Below the pieces are notes generated by a model, which did not search any database, was not told the DNA's origin, and saw nothing but the letters and a program-made list of their open reading frames with translations. Shown here in pieces: positions 16,278-23,441 of a stretch of DNA of 64,000 nt (the first letter of the stretch is position 1; every line of letters begins with the position of its first letter). Source of the stretch: Sphaerisporangium perillae (lineage in GTDB: Bacteria; Actinomycetota; Actinomycetes; Streptosporangiales; Streptosporangiaceae); NCBI RefSeq assembly GCF_023276435.1, contig NZ_JALLPO010000016.1, positions 62,001-126,000 of the forward strand, written 5' to 3'. A program made the translations under genes and the position numbers.

Positions 16278-17824
16278 CCCTGTTGATGATCGCCCCCATC
16301 CTGCTGCACGTGCTCGCCGCGTGCGGCTACGCCGCTCTCGGGTGGCGGCCCGCCACCGCCTGGCTGGGCGCCGTGGCCTCCGCGGGGACGTTATGCGCGG
16401 CCATCGCGCTGGCCGTGGCCACCACCGATCATCCCCGTACGGCCATCGGCGGCCTGCTGCGCGCCGACGCGCTGAGCGCGTTCATGCTGATCGTGATCGG
16501 CGTGGTGGCCCTGCTGGCGATGCTCGCGAGCCCCGGCTACCTCGCCGCCGAGGTCGCCGCCGGGCATACCGGGGAGCGCGCCGCCCGCCGCTACGGCATC
16601 CTGACCCAGGCCTTCGTGGCCGCCATGGCGCTCGCGGTCCTCGCGGCGAGCCTCGGGGTGCTCTGGGTGGCGGTGGAGGCGACCACGATCCTCACCGCGT
16701 TCCTGGTGGGGCACCGCCGCACCCGGCAGGCCGTCGAGGCCGCCTGGAAGTACGTCGTGATCTGCTCGGTCGGCATCGCCTTGGCCCTGCTCGGCATCGT
16801 CCTCACCAACTACGCCGCCGTCCACGCCCGCGTGCCCTCCGCAGGCGTGCTCGACTGGGCCGTGCTCGCCGGCCACGCCGCCGACCTCGACCCCGGGGTG
16901 ATGCGCATCGCCGTCGCCCTGCTGGTCCTCGGGTTCGGCACCAAGGCCGGTCTGGCGCCGATGCACGCCTGGTTGCCCGACGCCCACGGCCAGGCCCCGG
17001 CGCCGGTGTCCGCGCTCATGTCGGGGGTGCTGCTGTCGGTCGCCTTCTACGCCGTCCTGCGGGTGAAGGTCATCGCCGACATCGCCCTCGGCGCCGGGTT
17101 CGCGCGCACGCTGCTGGTCATCGCAGCCCTCGCGTCCCTGGCCGTCTCGGCGGCCCTGCTGCTGGCACAGCGCGACTACAAACGGATGCTCGCCTACTCG
17201 AGCATCGAGCACATGGGACTCGTGGCCCTCGGCGCCGCCATCGGCACCCGCCTCGCCATGGCGGCCGTCCTGCTGCACGTGCTCGGGCACGGCCTCGGCA
17301 AGTCGGTGCTGTTCCTGGCCTCCGGGCACATCCACCAGGCCTACGGCAGCAGCAAGATCGCCGCGGTCGGCGGGCTGACCGTGCGGGCTCCGGTGCTCGC
17401 CGGCGCCTTCGGCCTCGGCCTGCTGGCGCTGCTCGGCCTGCCGCCGTTCAGCCTGTTCGCCAGCGAGCTCGGCATCGTCCGCGCGGGCTTCTCCGCCGGT
17501 CTCGGCTGGGCGGTGGCGGCGGCGCTCGTGCTGGTTCTGCTCATCGGCGCGTCCATGCTCTCGGGCTGGCGCAGCATGCTGCTCGGCACCCCCTCGCCCG
17601 AGGGAGCCGCGCCCTTGCCCGCGGTCGTCACCAACGCAGCCGGCGGCGCGGCGCCACCCGGCCAGGCCACCCCCTCACCCGGCGGCACGTCGCCACGGCT
17701 CACGTGGACCGCCGCCGTCCCGCTGGTCGCCGGACTGCTCGCCTGCGCCGTCCTCGGCGTCACGACCGGACCGCTGCGCCCGCTGCTGGAGGCCGCCGCG
17801 ACCATGGCAGGAGCCACGCCTTGA
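16274..17824 (+). CDS. hycQ: NuoN/HyfF-like proton-translocating membrane subunit (Rv0086-like)
   Basis: Antiporter-like membrane subunit of 516 residues with about 14 helices. The proton-channel signature GTKAGLAPMHAWLPDAHGQA is near residues 220-240, with a second conserved stretch KRMLAYSSIEHMGLV near 305. It starts at ATG 16274, inside the stop of the bridging ORF, and ends in TTGA overlap with hycE. A proline/glycine-rich cytoplasmic loop (about residues 437-475) is longer than in HyfF. Confidence 0.92.
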   Translation: MTLLMIAPILLHVLAACGYAALGWRPATAWLGAVASAGTLCAAIALAVATTDHPRTAIGGLLRADALSAFMLIVIGVVALLAMLASPGYLAAEVAAGHTGERAARRYGILTQAFVAAMALAVLAASLGVLWVAVEATTILTAFLVGHRRTRQAVEAAWKYVVICSVGIALALLGIVLTNYAAVHARVPSAGVLDWAVLAGHAADLDPGVMRIAVALLVLGFGTKAGLAPMHAWLPDAHGQAPAPVSALMSGVLLSVAFYAVLRVKVIADIALGAGFARTLLVIAALASLAVSAALLLAQRDYKRMLAYSSIEHMGLVALGAAIGTRLAMAAVLLHVLGHGLGKSVLFLASGHIHQAYGSSKIAAVGGLTVRAPVLAGAFGLGLLALLGLPPFSLFASELGIVRAGFSAGLGWAVAAALVLVLLIGASMLSGWRSMLLGTPSPEGAAPLPAVVTNAAGGAAPPGQATPSPGGTSPRLTWTAAVPLVAGLLACAVLGVTTGPLRPLLEAAATMAGATP

Positions 17825-19305
17825 CCGATCGACTCATCGCCCACGTCACTCCCGACGAGCTGGCCGGCCGGGCCGGACGGCTGTTCGCGGACGGGTACCG
17901 GCTCGCGCTGGTGGCCGCGCACGAGGACCCCGGCGCCCTGCGGGTGGTGTACCTGTTCACCGCGGGCGCGCCGGACCGGCGTACCGAGCTGCACGTGCGG
18001 CTCGACCCGAACGAGCCGGTGATCCCGAGCCTGGCCGCGCTGTCCTTCCCGGCGGGCAGGTTCGAGCGGGAGATGCGCGACCTGTACGGGGTGGTGCCCG
18101 CGGGCCACCCTCTGCCCCGTCGCTTGGTCCGCCACCACCACTGGCCGCGCGGCTGGTATCCGATGCGCGCCGACGCCGGACCGCCTCCCGCCTTCGGCGA
18201 CCCCGAAGGCCCCTACCCCTTCGTCACCGTGGAAGGGCCGGGCGTGTACGAGATCCCGGTCGGGCCGGTGCACGCGGGCCTCATCGAGCCCGGCCATTTC
18301 CGGTTCTCGGTGGTGGGGGAGACGATCCTGAAGCTCAAGGCGAGGCTGTGGTTCGTCCACAAGGGCATCGAGAAGCTGTTCATCGGGCGGGACCCGGGCG
18401 AGGGGCTGCCGCTCGCCGAGCGGGTCAGCGGTGACACCTCGGTCGGCCACGCCCTCGCGTACTGCCTGGCCGTGGAGGAGGCGACCGGGTGCGTCGTCGC
18501 CGCGGAGGCGCAGCGCATGCGGGCCGTCCTGCTGGAGCTGGAACGCCTGTACAACCACGTCACCGACCTCGGCGCCCTGTGCAACGACGTGGCCCACGGC
18601 ATCCTGAACGCCCAGAGCGGGCGCGTGCGCGAGCAACTGCTCCGGATCAACGCCGAGGTCACCGGTCACCGGTTGCTACGCGGCGGGGTGACGCTGGGTG
18701 GCGCGGTGCTGCGCGCCCGGCCCGACCCGGGCAGGCTGCGGGCCATCGCCGCCGACGTCGCCGAGATCGCCGAACTCGCCCTCGGGCACACCGTCGTCGC
18801 CGACCGGTTCGCCGGCACCGCCGTGCTGACCCCCGGGGCCGCCCGGGACCTCGGCGCGCTCGGGTACGTCGCCCGTGCCAGCGGGGTCGCCGTCGACGCC
18901 CGCCGCGACCACCCGTTCACCGACCTTGGCCCGTTCACCGTGGTCGCCGGGGAGACCGGGGACGTGATGGCCCGGTTCCAGGTCCGCGCGCGCGAGATCG
19001 CCGCGTCCGTCGAGGTGATCGCGTACCTGCTCGACGGGCTGCCGCCGGGCGGGGTGTGCGGCCGGCCTCCCTGCACCACGCCGGGCGGGGCCACCTCCGG
19101 CGTCGGCATCGTCGAAGGCTGGCGCGGGACCATCGCGCACCGGGTGGAGCTGGCCCCCGACGGCACGCTGACCCGGGTCAAGATCGCGGACCCCTCGTTC
19201 TTCAACTGGCCGGCCCTGCCCGTCGCGCTCAGCGGCGCGATCGTGCCCGACTTCCCCCTGGTGAACAAGAGCTTCAACCTGTCCTACGCGGGCAACGACC
19301 TCTGA
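17821..19305 (+). CDS. hycE: HycE/NuoD-like large subunit lacking the NiFe cysteines (Rv0087-like)
   Basis: Peripheral large subunit of 494 residues: an N-terminal NuoC-like domain (FPAGRFEREMRDLYGVVP near residue 80) fused to a NuoD/hydrogenase large-subunit domain. In NiFe hydrogenases two CxxC motifs bind the metal. Here the first position reads RVSGDTSVGHALAY (about residues 200-213) and the second reads ADPSFFNWPALP (about 456-467), with no cysteine in either. The complex therefore should not evolve hydrogen and belongs with the energy-converting-hydrogenase-related (Ehr) class. TTG 17821 overlaps the hycQ stop. Confidence 0.9.
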   Translation: MTDRLIAHVTPDELAGRAGRLFADGYRLALVAAHEDPGALRVVYLFTAGAPDRRTELHVRLDPNEPVIPSLAALSFPAGRFEREMRDLYGVVPAGHPLPRRLVRHHHWPRGWYPMRADAGPPPAFGDPEGPYPFVTVEGPGVYEIPVGPVHAGLIEPGHFRFSVVGETILKLKARLWFVHKGIEKLFIGRDPGEGLPLAERVSGDTSVGHALAYCLAVEEATGCVVAAEAQRMRAVLLELERLYNHVTDLGALCNDVAHGILNAQSGRVREQLLRINAEVTGHRLLRGGVTLGGAVLRARPDPGRLRAIAADVAEIAELALGHTVVADRFAGTAVLTPGAARDLGALGYVARASGVAVDARRDHPFTDLGPFTVVAGETGDVMARFQVRAREIAASVEVIAYLLDGLPPGGVCGRPPCTTPGGATSGVGIVEGWRGTIAHRVELAPDGTLTRVKIADPSFFNWPALPVALSGAIVPDFPLVNKSFNLSYAGNDL

Positions 19306-19314
19306 CCGGCCCGC

Positions 19315-19398
19315 GCGTTCCGCGGTGTCGGCCCCCGCGCCTGCCTTCCGCGGTGGCGGGCGCGCCCCCCGCGTTCTGCGATGGCGGGACGGTGGCTC
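19315..19398. repeat. Three degenerate tandem copies of a 28-base unit
   Basis: Units begin at 19315, 19343 and 19371 with exact 28-base spacing, each starting GCGTTCCGCGGTGGCGG or a close variant. They lie between the convergent ends of hycE and the second ArsR gene. The third copy overlaps the end of that gene. No terminator hairpin of conventional form was identified here. Confidence 0.55.
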
Positions 19399-19753
19399 AG
19401 CCGCGGTGCGACGTCGGTGCGGTGGACTCCGAGGCTCGCAGGTCCTGCAGGATCTCGGCCTGCCCGGACAGCACGTCGGCGAGGATCTGGCGCGCGACCT
19501 TGAGCAGCTCGGCGACCAGGGGGCTGGTCAGCGAGTAGTGGACCGTCGCGCCTTCCTTGCGGGAGACCACGAGGTTGGCCCGTCGCAGCACGGCGAGCTG
19601 CTGGGACAGGTGCGCGGCCTCGATGCCCACCTCGGGCAGCATCTCGGCGACCGTGTGATCGCGCTCGCTCAGCAGCTCGAGGACGCGGATGCGAGCGGGA
19701 TGCCCCAGCGTCTTGAAGAACTCCGCCTTCAACTGGTAGAGCGGCGTGCTCAC
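19397..19753 (-). CDS. ArsR-family regulator, Rv0081-like (second copy)
   Basis: Winged-helix repressor of 118 residues starting at GTG 19753. The segment PLYQLKAEFFKTLGHPAR and the recognition region AAHLSQQLAVLRRANLVV are closer to M. tuberculosis Rv0081 than the first copy at 11521 is. It is convergent with hycE at the far end of the cluster, so the complex genes are bracketed by paralogous regulators. The upstream AT-rich region has an operator-like site at 19910-19930. Confidence 0.88.
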   Translation of the reverse strand: MSTPLYQLKAEFFKTLGHPARIRVLELLSERDHTVAEMLPEVGIEAAHLSQQLAVLRRANLVVSRKEGATVHYSLTSPLVAELLKVARQILADVLSGQAEILQDLRASESTAPTSHRG

Positions 19754-19909
19754 CGATCCCCCTTCGCGGCCGGATTCCGGCTGTCATCTCAGCGTACGGG
19801 CGTCGCACTCCGATGGTCTGGACCCGACGGGCCATCTCATCACACCGCGTTCCCGGTGCGGACGCCACATTAGCGGCAGGGATGTCCGATCTCGACTATA
19901 GTAAAGTGA

Positions 19910-19930
19910 GCAATTTACAAGTTTCGCAAT
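19910..19930. promoter_or_regulatory. Operator-like sequence upstream of the second ArsR gene
   Basis: GCAATTTACAAGTTTCGCAA reads TTGCGAAACTTGTAAATTGC on the minus strand. It shares TTGCGAA and a following AA-TT half with 11378-11395. TATAGT lies at 19894-19899 on the minus strand, in a suitable place for a -10 of the regulator gene. The segment stands out as AT-rich between GC-rich genes. Confidence 0.45.
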
Positions 19931-19950
19931 CTGGAAGCGGGTGAGTCTTG

Positions 19951-20172
19951 ATGAGAGATGCCGCACGCAAGCGGCCCCCGATCCTGATGTGCCTGGGCTG
20001 CCGTCGCCATCATCGCCCTTCGGCGCTCCGCCAAACCCGCTGCCCCGCCTGTGGCCACCCAAAGCTCATCGGCTACACCGGCCCGACCGGCTTCACCGTC
20101 GCCGGCACCTCTCGCGTCTGCTCGCCGGAGGAGGCCGTACAGGGGCCGCGCGGCCGGCGCGGTACCACCTGA
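19951..20172 (+). CDS. Small zinc-ribbon-like protein
   Basis: Seventy-three-residue frame starting at ATG 19951 after GGGTGAG. It contains MCLGCRRHH (near residue 14) and RCPACGHPK (near residue 31), two Cys pairs spaced like a zinc ribbon, followed by a short basic tail. No family is recognised. It lies divergent from arsR and just before the TetR gene. A real gene is likely but not certain, because the frame is short in GC-rich DNA. Confidence 0.45.
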   Translation: MRDAARKRPPILMCLGCRRHHRPSALRQTRCPACGHPKLIGYTGPTGFTVAGTSRVCSPEEAVQGPRGRRGTT

Positions 20173-20183
20173 GGGCGGTTTTT

Positions 20184-20200
20184 TACCTAGAGGTCAAGAA
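20184..20200. promoter_or_regulatory. TetR operator, first copy
   Basis: TACCTAGAGGTCAAGAA lies 19 bases before the TetR start. A near-identical TACCTGTAGGTCAAGAA lies at 20840-20856 before the truncated monooxygenase gene. Both have ACCT-N2-AGGT symmetry and mark the repressor's binding sites: autoregulation plus one target. Confidence 0.7.
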
Positions 20201-20218
20201 TACTGTTATCATCGCCTC

Positions 20219-20797
20219 ATGGGCAGGCCGAAGCAGTTCGATCCGGACGCCGCGGTGGAGAAGGCCGTGGAGATCTTCTGGTGCAAGGGATACGGCGGGA
20301 CCACGCCGCAGGATCTGGTCGACGGGCTCGGCGTCGGCAAGGGGAGCCTCTACAACACCTTCACCAGCAAGCAGGCCCTGTTCGAGAAGGCGTTGCGGCG
20401 CTACGGCGACAGGCGTGTGGCGGGGCTGGTGGAGGTGCTGGAAGGGTCCGGTCCCGTACGGGAACGGCTCCGTGCCGCGCTGGAGAGACTGGTGGACACC
20501 GGCCTCTCCGACCCGTACCGCCGGGGTTGCCTGGCCGTCAACACCGCGGCCGAGCCCGCCGGGGCCGACCCGGCGCTCGGCGAGATCGTCAGGAGCGTGT
20601 TCGACCGCATGGAGGCCGCCTTCCAGGCGGCGATCGAGGAGGGCCGGCGCCACGGGGAGATCGACGCCGATCGTGATCCCCGCGAGGCGGCGAGCCTGCT
20701 GCTCAGCACCGCCATCGGCATGAGCGTCGTCGCCAAGACCGCCGACCGTCCCGACCGGCTCCGCCGCGTCGTCGACGCCGTGCTGGCCACCCTCTGA
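20219..20797 (+). CDS. TetR-family transcriptional repressor
   Basis: DNA-binding repressor of 192 residues. The helix-turn-helix reads TTPQDLVDGLGVGKGSLYNTF near residues 28-50, followed by a variable ligand-binding all-helical domain with the C-terminal TetR_C pattern found in redox-inducer regulators of this type. The start is ATG 20219. It probably controls itself and the adjacent gene at 20868 through the repeated operator. That target is truncated, so the regulator may now lack its main local function. Confidence 0.9.
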   Translation: MGRPKQFDPDAAVEKAVEIFWCKGYGGTTPQDLVDGLGVGKGSLYNTFTSKQALFEKALRRYGDRRVAGLVEVLEGSGPVRERLRAALERLVDTGLSDPYRRGCLAVNTAAEPAGADPALGEIVRSVFDRMEAAFQAAIEEGRRHGEIDADRDPREAASLLLSTAIGMSVVAKTADRPDRLRRVVDAVLATL

Positions 20798-20839
20798 GTC
20801 CCGTCGAAATCGACTCGCCTTCGGCATGCCCATATTTTG

Positions 20840-20856
20840 TACCTGTAGGTCAAGAA
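20840..20856. promoter_or_regulatory. TetR operator, second copy
   Basis: TACCTGTAGGTCAAGAA differs from the site before tetR only in the two central bases. It sits 11 bases before the start of the monooxygenase stub, in the position of a promoter or operator. Confidence 0.7.
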
Positions 20857-20867
20857 AGGAACCGGCA

Positions 20868-20957
20868 ATGAGCGCACAGCACCCCGATCAAAGCGACACC
20901 CCCGTCACGCTGGGCTTCTTCGTCCGCGTCCAGGCCAGGCCGGGGAAGCGGCAGTGA
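20868..20957 (+). pseudogene. Truncated antibiotic-biosynthesis-monooxygenase (ABM) family gene
   Basis: ATG 20868 follows AAAGGA and begins a good family N-terminus: TPVTLGFFVRVQARPGKRQ. The frame then stops at TGA 20955. Full-length ABM quinol monooxygenases continue for about 70 more residues, and nothing downstream in any frame resembles the rest. The TetR operator directly upstream shows it was a regulated gene. I read it as a remnant cut off by a rearrangement close to 20950. Confidence 0.65.
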
Positions 20958-21050
20958 GCTGGTATGGCAGGCCCGCCGCCTGCACGCCCAGCTCACCGGC
21001 CCAGTCCCGTGATCTACAATGTAAAGGCACCCGCCTCGAACAGTGCCACG

Positions 21051-22373
21051 TCAGCGGGCGGTCGGCTGGAGGTCGGCGACGTGGCGGATCAGGTCGCCGA
21101 CGTGCACGACGCCCATGCAGCGGCCGACCTCGTCGATCACGACCAGGTCGTCGTACACACGGGCAGCGTCCTTGCCCGCCACCTGCATGGCCGCGATGGC
21201 CGGGGTGGTCTTCGGTACGACGCGCGGCGGGTCGGCGAGGCGGTGCGCCGGCTTCTTGGCGTGCAGGGCGTGCCCGTAGGGCCCGGCGATGGAGAGCAGG
21301 AAGCGGCTCCGCTCCACGCTGCCCCTCGGACGCTGGTACTCGTCCACCAGGATGACGCTGGTGATCGAGGGCTCCGTGCCGAGGGCCTCCACCACCTCCT
21401 CGGCCGTGGCCTGCATGTCGAGGGTGATCGCCGGGATGAGGAACTCCTGCACCCGCGGCCCGAGGTCCACCATCGACGGCTCGGGTTCGGCGACCGGCAC
21501 CGGCAGCGGGACGTGCACCCGGCCGTGCGAGGGACGCCAGTCGAGCGGGGCCAGCAGCGGCCCCTGCGCGAGCCTGACGCCCCAGGTGCGCAGCGCGGTG
21601 AGCTGCGTCTCGTCGCGCACCTGCGGGGCCAGCACGTGGATGCCCATTCCCTTGGCCATGCGGGCGACCGCCTCGCCGAGCGCGTTGCGCCGCACGTCCC
21701 GGGGAATGCGCTCCATCAGCTCTGGAGAGAGCACCACCGTGTACGGCGAGGCGTCGGCGATCAGGTCGAGCGGGACGTGGGAGGTGCCGACGCCGCCGAG
21801 GGCGACAAGGTAGCCGATGGTCCGCAGACCGTCCATGCCGGTCAGCAGGGCCCGGCGGTCCTCCGCGGGGAAGTCGCCCGCGATCACGAGGATCACCTCG
21901 CGAGGGCGGCGCTTGGTCGCCCGCATCGCCTCGTGCAGGGGTGCCAGGGCGGCGGAGCCCAGGATCACGGCTCCGGAGGGCACGGTCAGCAGCAGGGGCA
22001 GCAACGCCTCCTCGCGGGCGGCGGCGTACGCGGCGGCCACCGTGGGGGAGATGTCGCGGGACATCCCGAGAGGGGTGACCTCGGTCGTCGCCTCGACGGC
22101 GATCACCCCGCCGGTGTCGAGATCGACGACCGGGAGGAAGGTCGCGACGGCACCAGCCGCTCCTGGACGTCCGGGCGCTCCAGCACGTCCGGGCGGCTCG
22201 GGTGCGCCAGAAAAGCCGGTGGAGCGGTGTGCGCCGGGAAGTCCGGGCGAACTCGGCGTGCCCGGGAATCCAGGGGAGGTCGGAGGGGCCATCGAGGCTC
22301 CCAGGGAGGCGGGGTGGGGGGTGGCGGTCGCCAGGGACGCGGCGGCCGGGGAAGGGGTTCTGAGGACCGTCAC
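21051..22373 (-). CDS. Degenerate EAL-domain protein with C-terminal CBS pair and collagen-like segment
   Basis: About 440 residues. A low-complexity N-terminal stretch (residues about 28-72) contains repeated G-x-y triplets such as GFPGTP, GLPGAH and GAPGRPGAAGA. An EAL-fold domain follows, but the catalytic EAL reads AVEATTEV and the usual acidic metal ligands are missing, so cyclic-di-GMP hydrolysis is unlikely. Residues about 320-440 form two CBS motifs, which bind adenine nucleotides in other proteins. GTG 22373 is a tentative start without a clear ribosome-binding site. The likely role is a nucleotide-sensing regulatory protein. Confidence 0.75.
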   Translation of the reverse strand: MTVLRTPSPAAASLATATPHPASLGASMAPPTSPGFPGTPSSPGLPGAHRSTGFSGAPEPPGRAGAPGRPGAAGAVATFLPVVDLDTGGVIAVEATTEVTPLGMSRDISPTVAAAYAAAREEALLPLLLTVPSGAVILGSAALAPLHEAMRATKRRPREVILVIAGDFPAEDRRALLTGMDGLRTIGYLVALGGVGTSHVPLDLIADASPYTVVLSPELMERIPRDVRRNALGEAVARMAKGMGIHVLAPQVRDETQLTALRTWGVRLAQGPLLAPLDWRPSHGRVHVPLPVPVAEPEPSMVDLGPRVQEFLIPAITLDMQATAEEVVEALGTEPSITSVILVDEYQRPRGSVERSRFLLSIAGPYGHALHAKKPAHRLADPPRVVPKTTPAIAAMQVAGKDAARVYDDLVVIDEVGRCMGVVHVGDLIRHVADLQPTAR

Positions 22374-22636
22374 ACATGGATTGTGCTGGGGGTTCGTGGG
22401 CCGGAGGGGACCTGACGGAGGGAATTCACTGTTATTTCCCCATCCGTTGCATGGAAGGATTCCTTTACGGTGAGTCGGGAAGAATGTCACGCCCCGTAAC
22501 GACCATTTCGGCCCCACCACCCCAAACCACCGCCTTGCCGCCGATCCGGCCTGGACTCTCACGTGGGTGTGGCCGAGCGGTGCACGCCGTAGGGATGCGG
22601 TCGCTTCCTCTATGCGGGCTGCTAGTGTCGCGCCTC

Positions 22637-23332
22637 ATGGCGGGACGACCGGCGGCGGGTGGGGGGCGATGGGTGTCGGTCGCGCCCGGACGTCTGGAGA
22701 CCTGGTCACGCGGGTTCGCCGAGCGGCACGGGGGAGCGGAGAACGTTCTCTCCGGCGACGTCGTACGCCTCCAGGGCCGTGACGGCGCCGTGGCCGAGTT
22801 GCACGTTCCGTTCCCCCCGCTGGGCGGGGCCCGTGCGGACGCCGATGCCGTAGCCGCGGCCGAAGGTGACGATCTCCTGCATGACCTGGTGGAGCACGCG
22901 AGAGCCGAGCGCGTGGTCGGAGTGCTTCTCGTCCGCCTCGGTGGTCACGCCGCCGGGGTGTTCGAAGGGGAGCGGCTGATCGCCTCCAAGGTGGGCTCGC
23001 GCCTGGTGCATGGGCGCAGCGCGGCCGGTGGCTGGTCGCAGCACCGCTTCGCCCGGCGCCGGGAGAAGCAGGCGGCGGAGGCGTCCCAGGCGGCGGCCGA
23101 GGTCGCCGTGCGGGTGCTGGTGCCGAAGGTGGACTCGCTCGAAGCCGTGGTCCTCGGCGGAGATCGCCGCGCGGTCGACGCCCTGCGTACCGACCGGCGG
23201 CTCGCACCCATCTTCGCGCTCGAGACCGGCCCCTTCCTGGACGTGCCCGACCCCCGGCTGGCCGTCCTGCAGGACACCCCCCGCACCTTCCGCGCCGTCC
23301 GAATCCGCCTCCTGGATCCCCCCACCACCTAA
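22637..23332 (+). CDS. acVLRF1-family peptidyl-tRNA hydrolase/release factor
   Basis: Actinobacterial Vms1/eRF1-like protein of 231 residues, predicted to cleave nascent chains from tRNA on stalled large ribosomal subunits. The catalytic loop GGWSQHRFARRREKQA is near residues 131-146; its glutamine corresponds to that of the eRF1 GGQ motif. The start ATG 22637 (MAGRPAAGGGRWVSVAPGRL) fits family N-termini and has little upstream Shine-Dalgarno sequence, so it may be leaderless. It stands between divergent and unrelated genes. Confidence 0.85.
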   Translation: MAGRPAAGGGRWVSVAPGRLETWSRGFAERHGGAENVLSGDVVRLQGRDGAVAELHVPFPPLGGARADADAVAAAEGDDLLHDLVEHARAERVVGVLLVRLGGHAAGVFEGERLIASKVGSRLVHGRSAAGGWSQHRFARRREKQAAEASQAAAEVAVRVLVPKVDSLEAVVLGGDRRAVDALRTDRRLAPIFALETGPFLDVPDPRLAVLQDTPRTFRAVRIRLLDPPTT

Positions 23333-23441
23333 TAGGAGCCACCAGGTCAGCTGATCGGCGCCGCTTCCTGGAGCCGAGGACCATGGCTTGCTATCGTTTT
23401 CCGCGGAGCAAGCCCGGCGGTCAAGCCTCCAGGAGATGAGC

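Noticed and set aside
12429-17824. Multisubunit Na+/H+ antiporter (Mrp) as the identity of the membrane complex
   Set aside because: The NuoL- and NuoN-like genes alone would allow it. The NuoB-, NuoH- and NuoCD-like genes in the same operon and the Rv0081-Rv0087 order identify a hydrogenase-related complex instead.
16321-19305. A single 994-codon frame spanning hycQ and hycE
   Set aside because: Only its last part is real HycE. The first part is an Arg-rich shadow of hycQ, and the TTG at 17821 with a 4-base overlap is the proper start.
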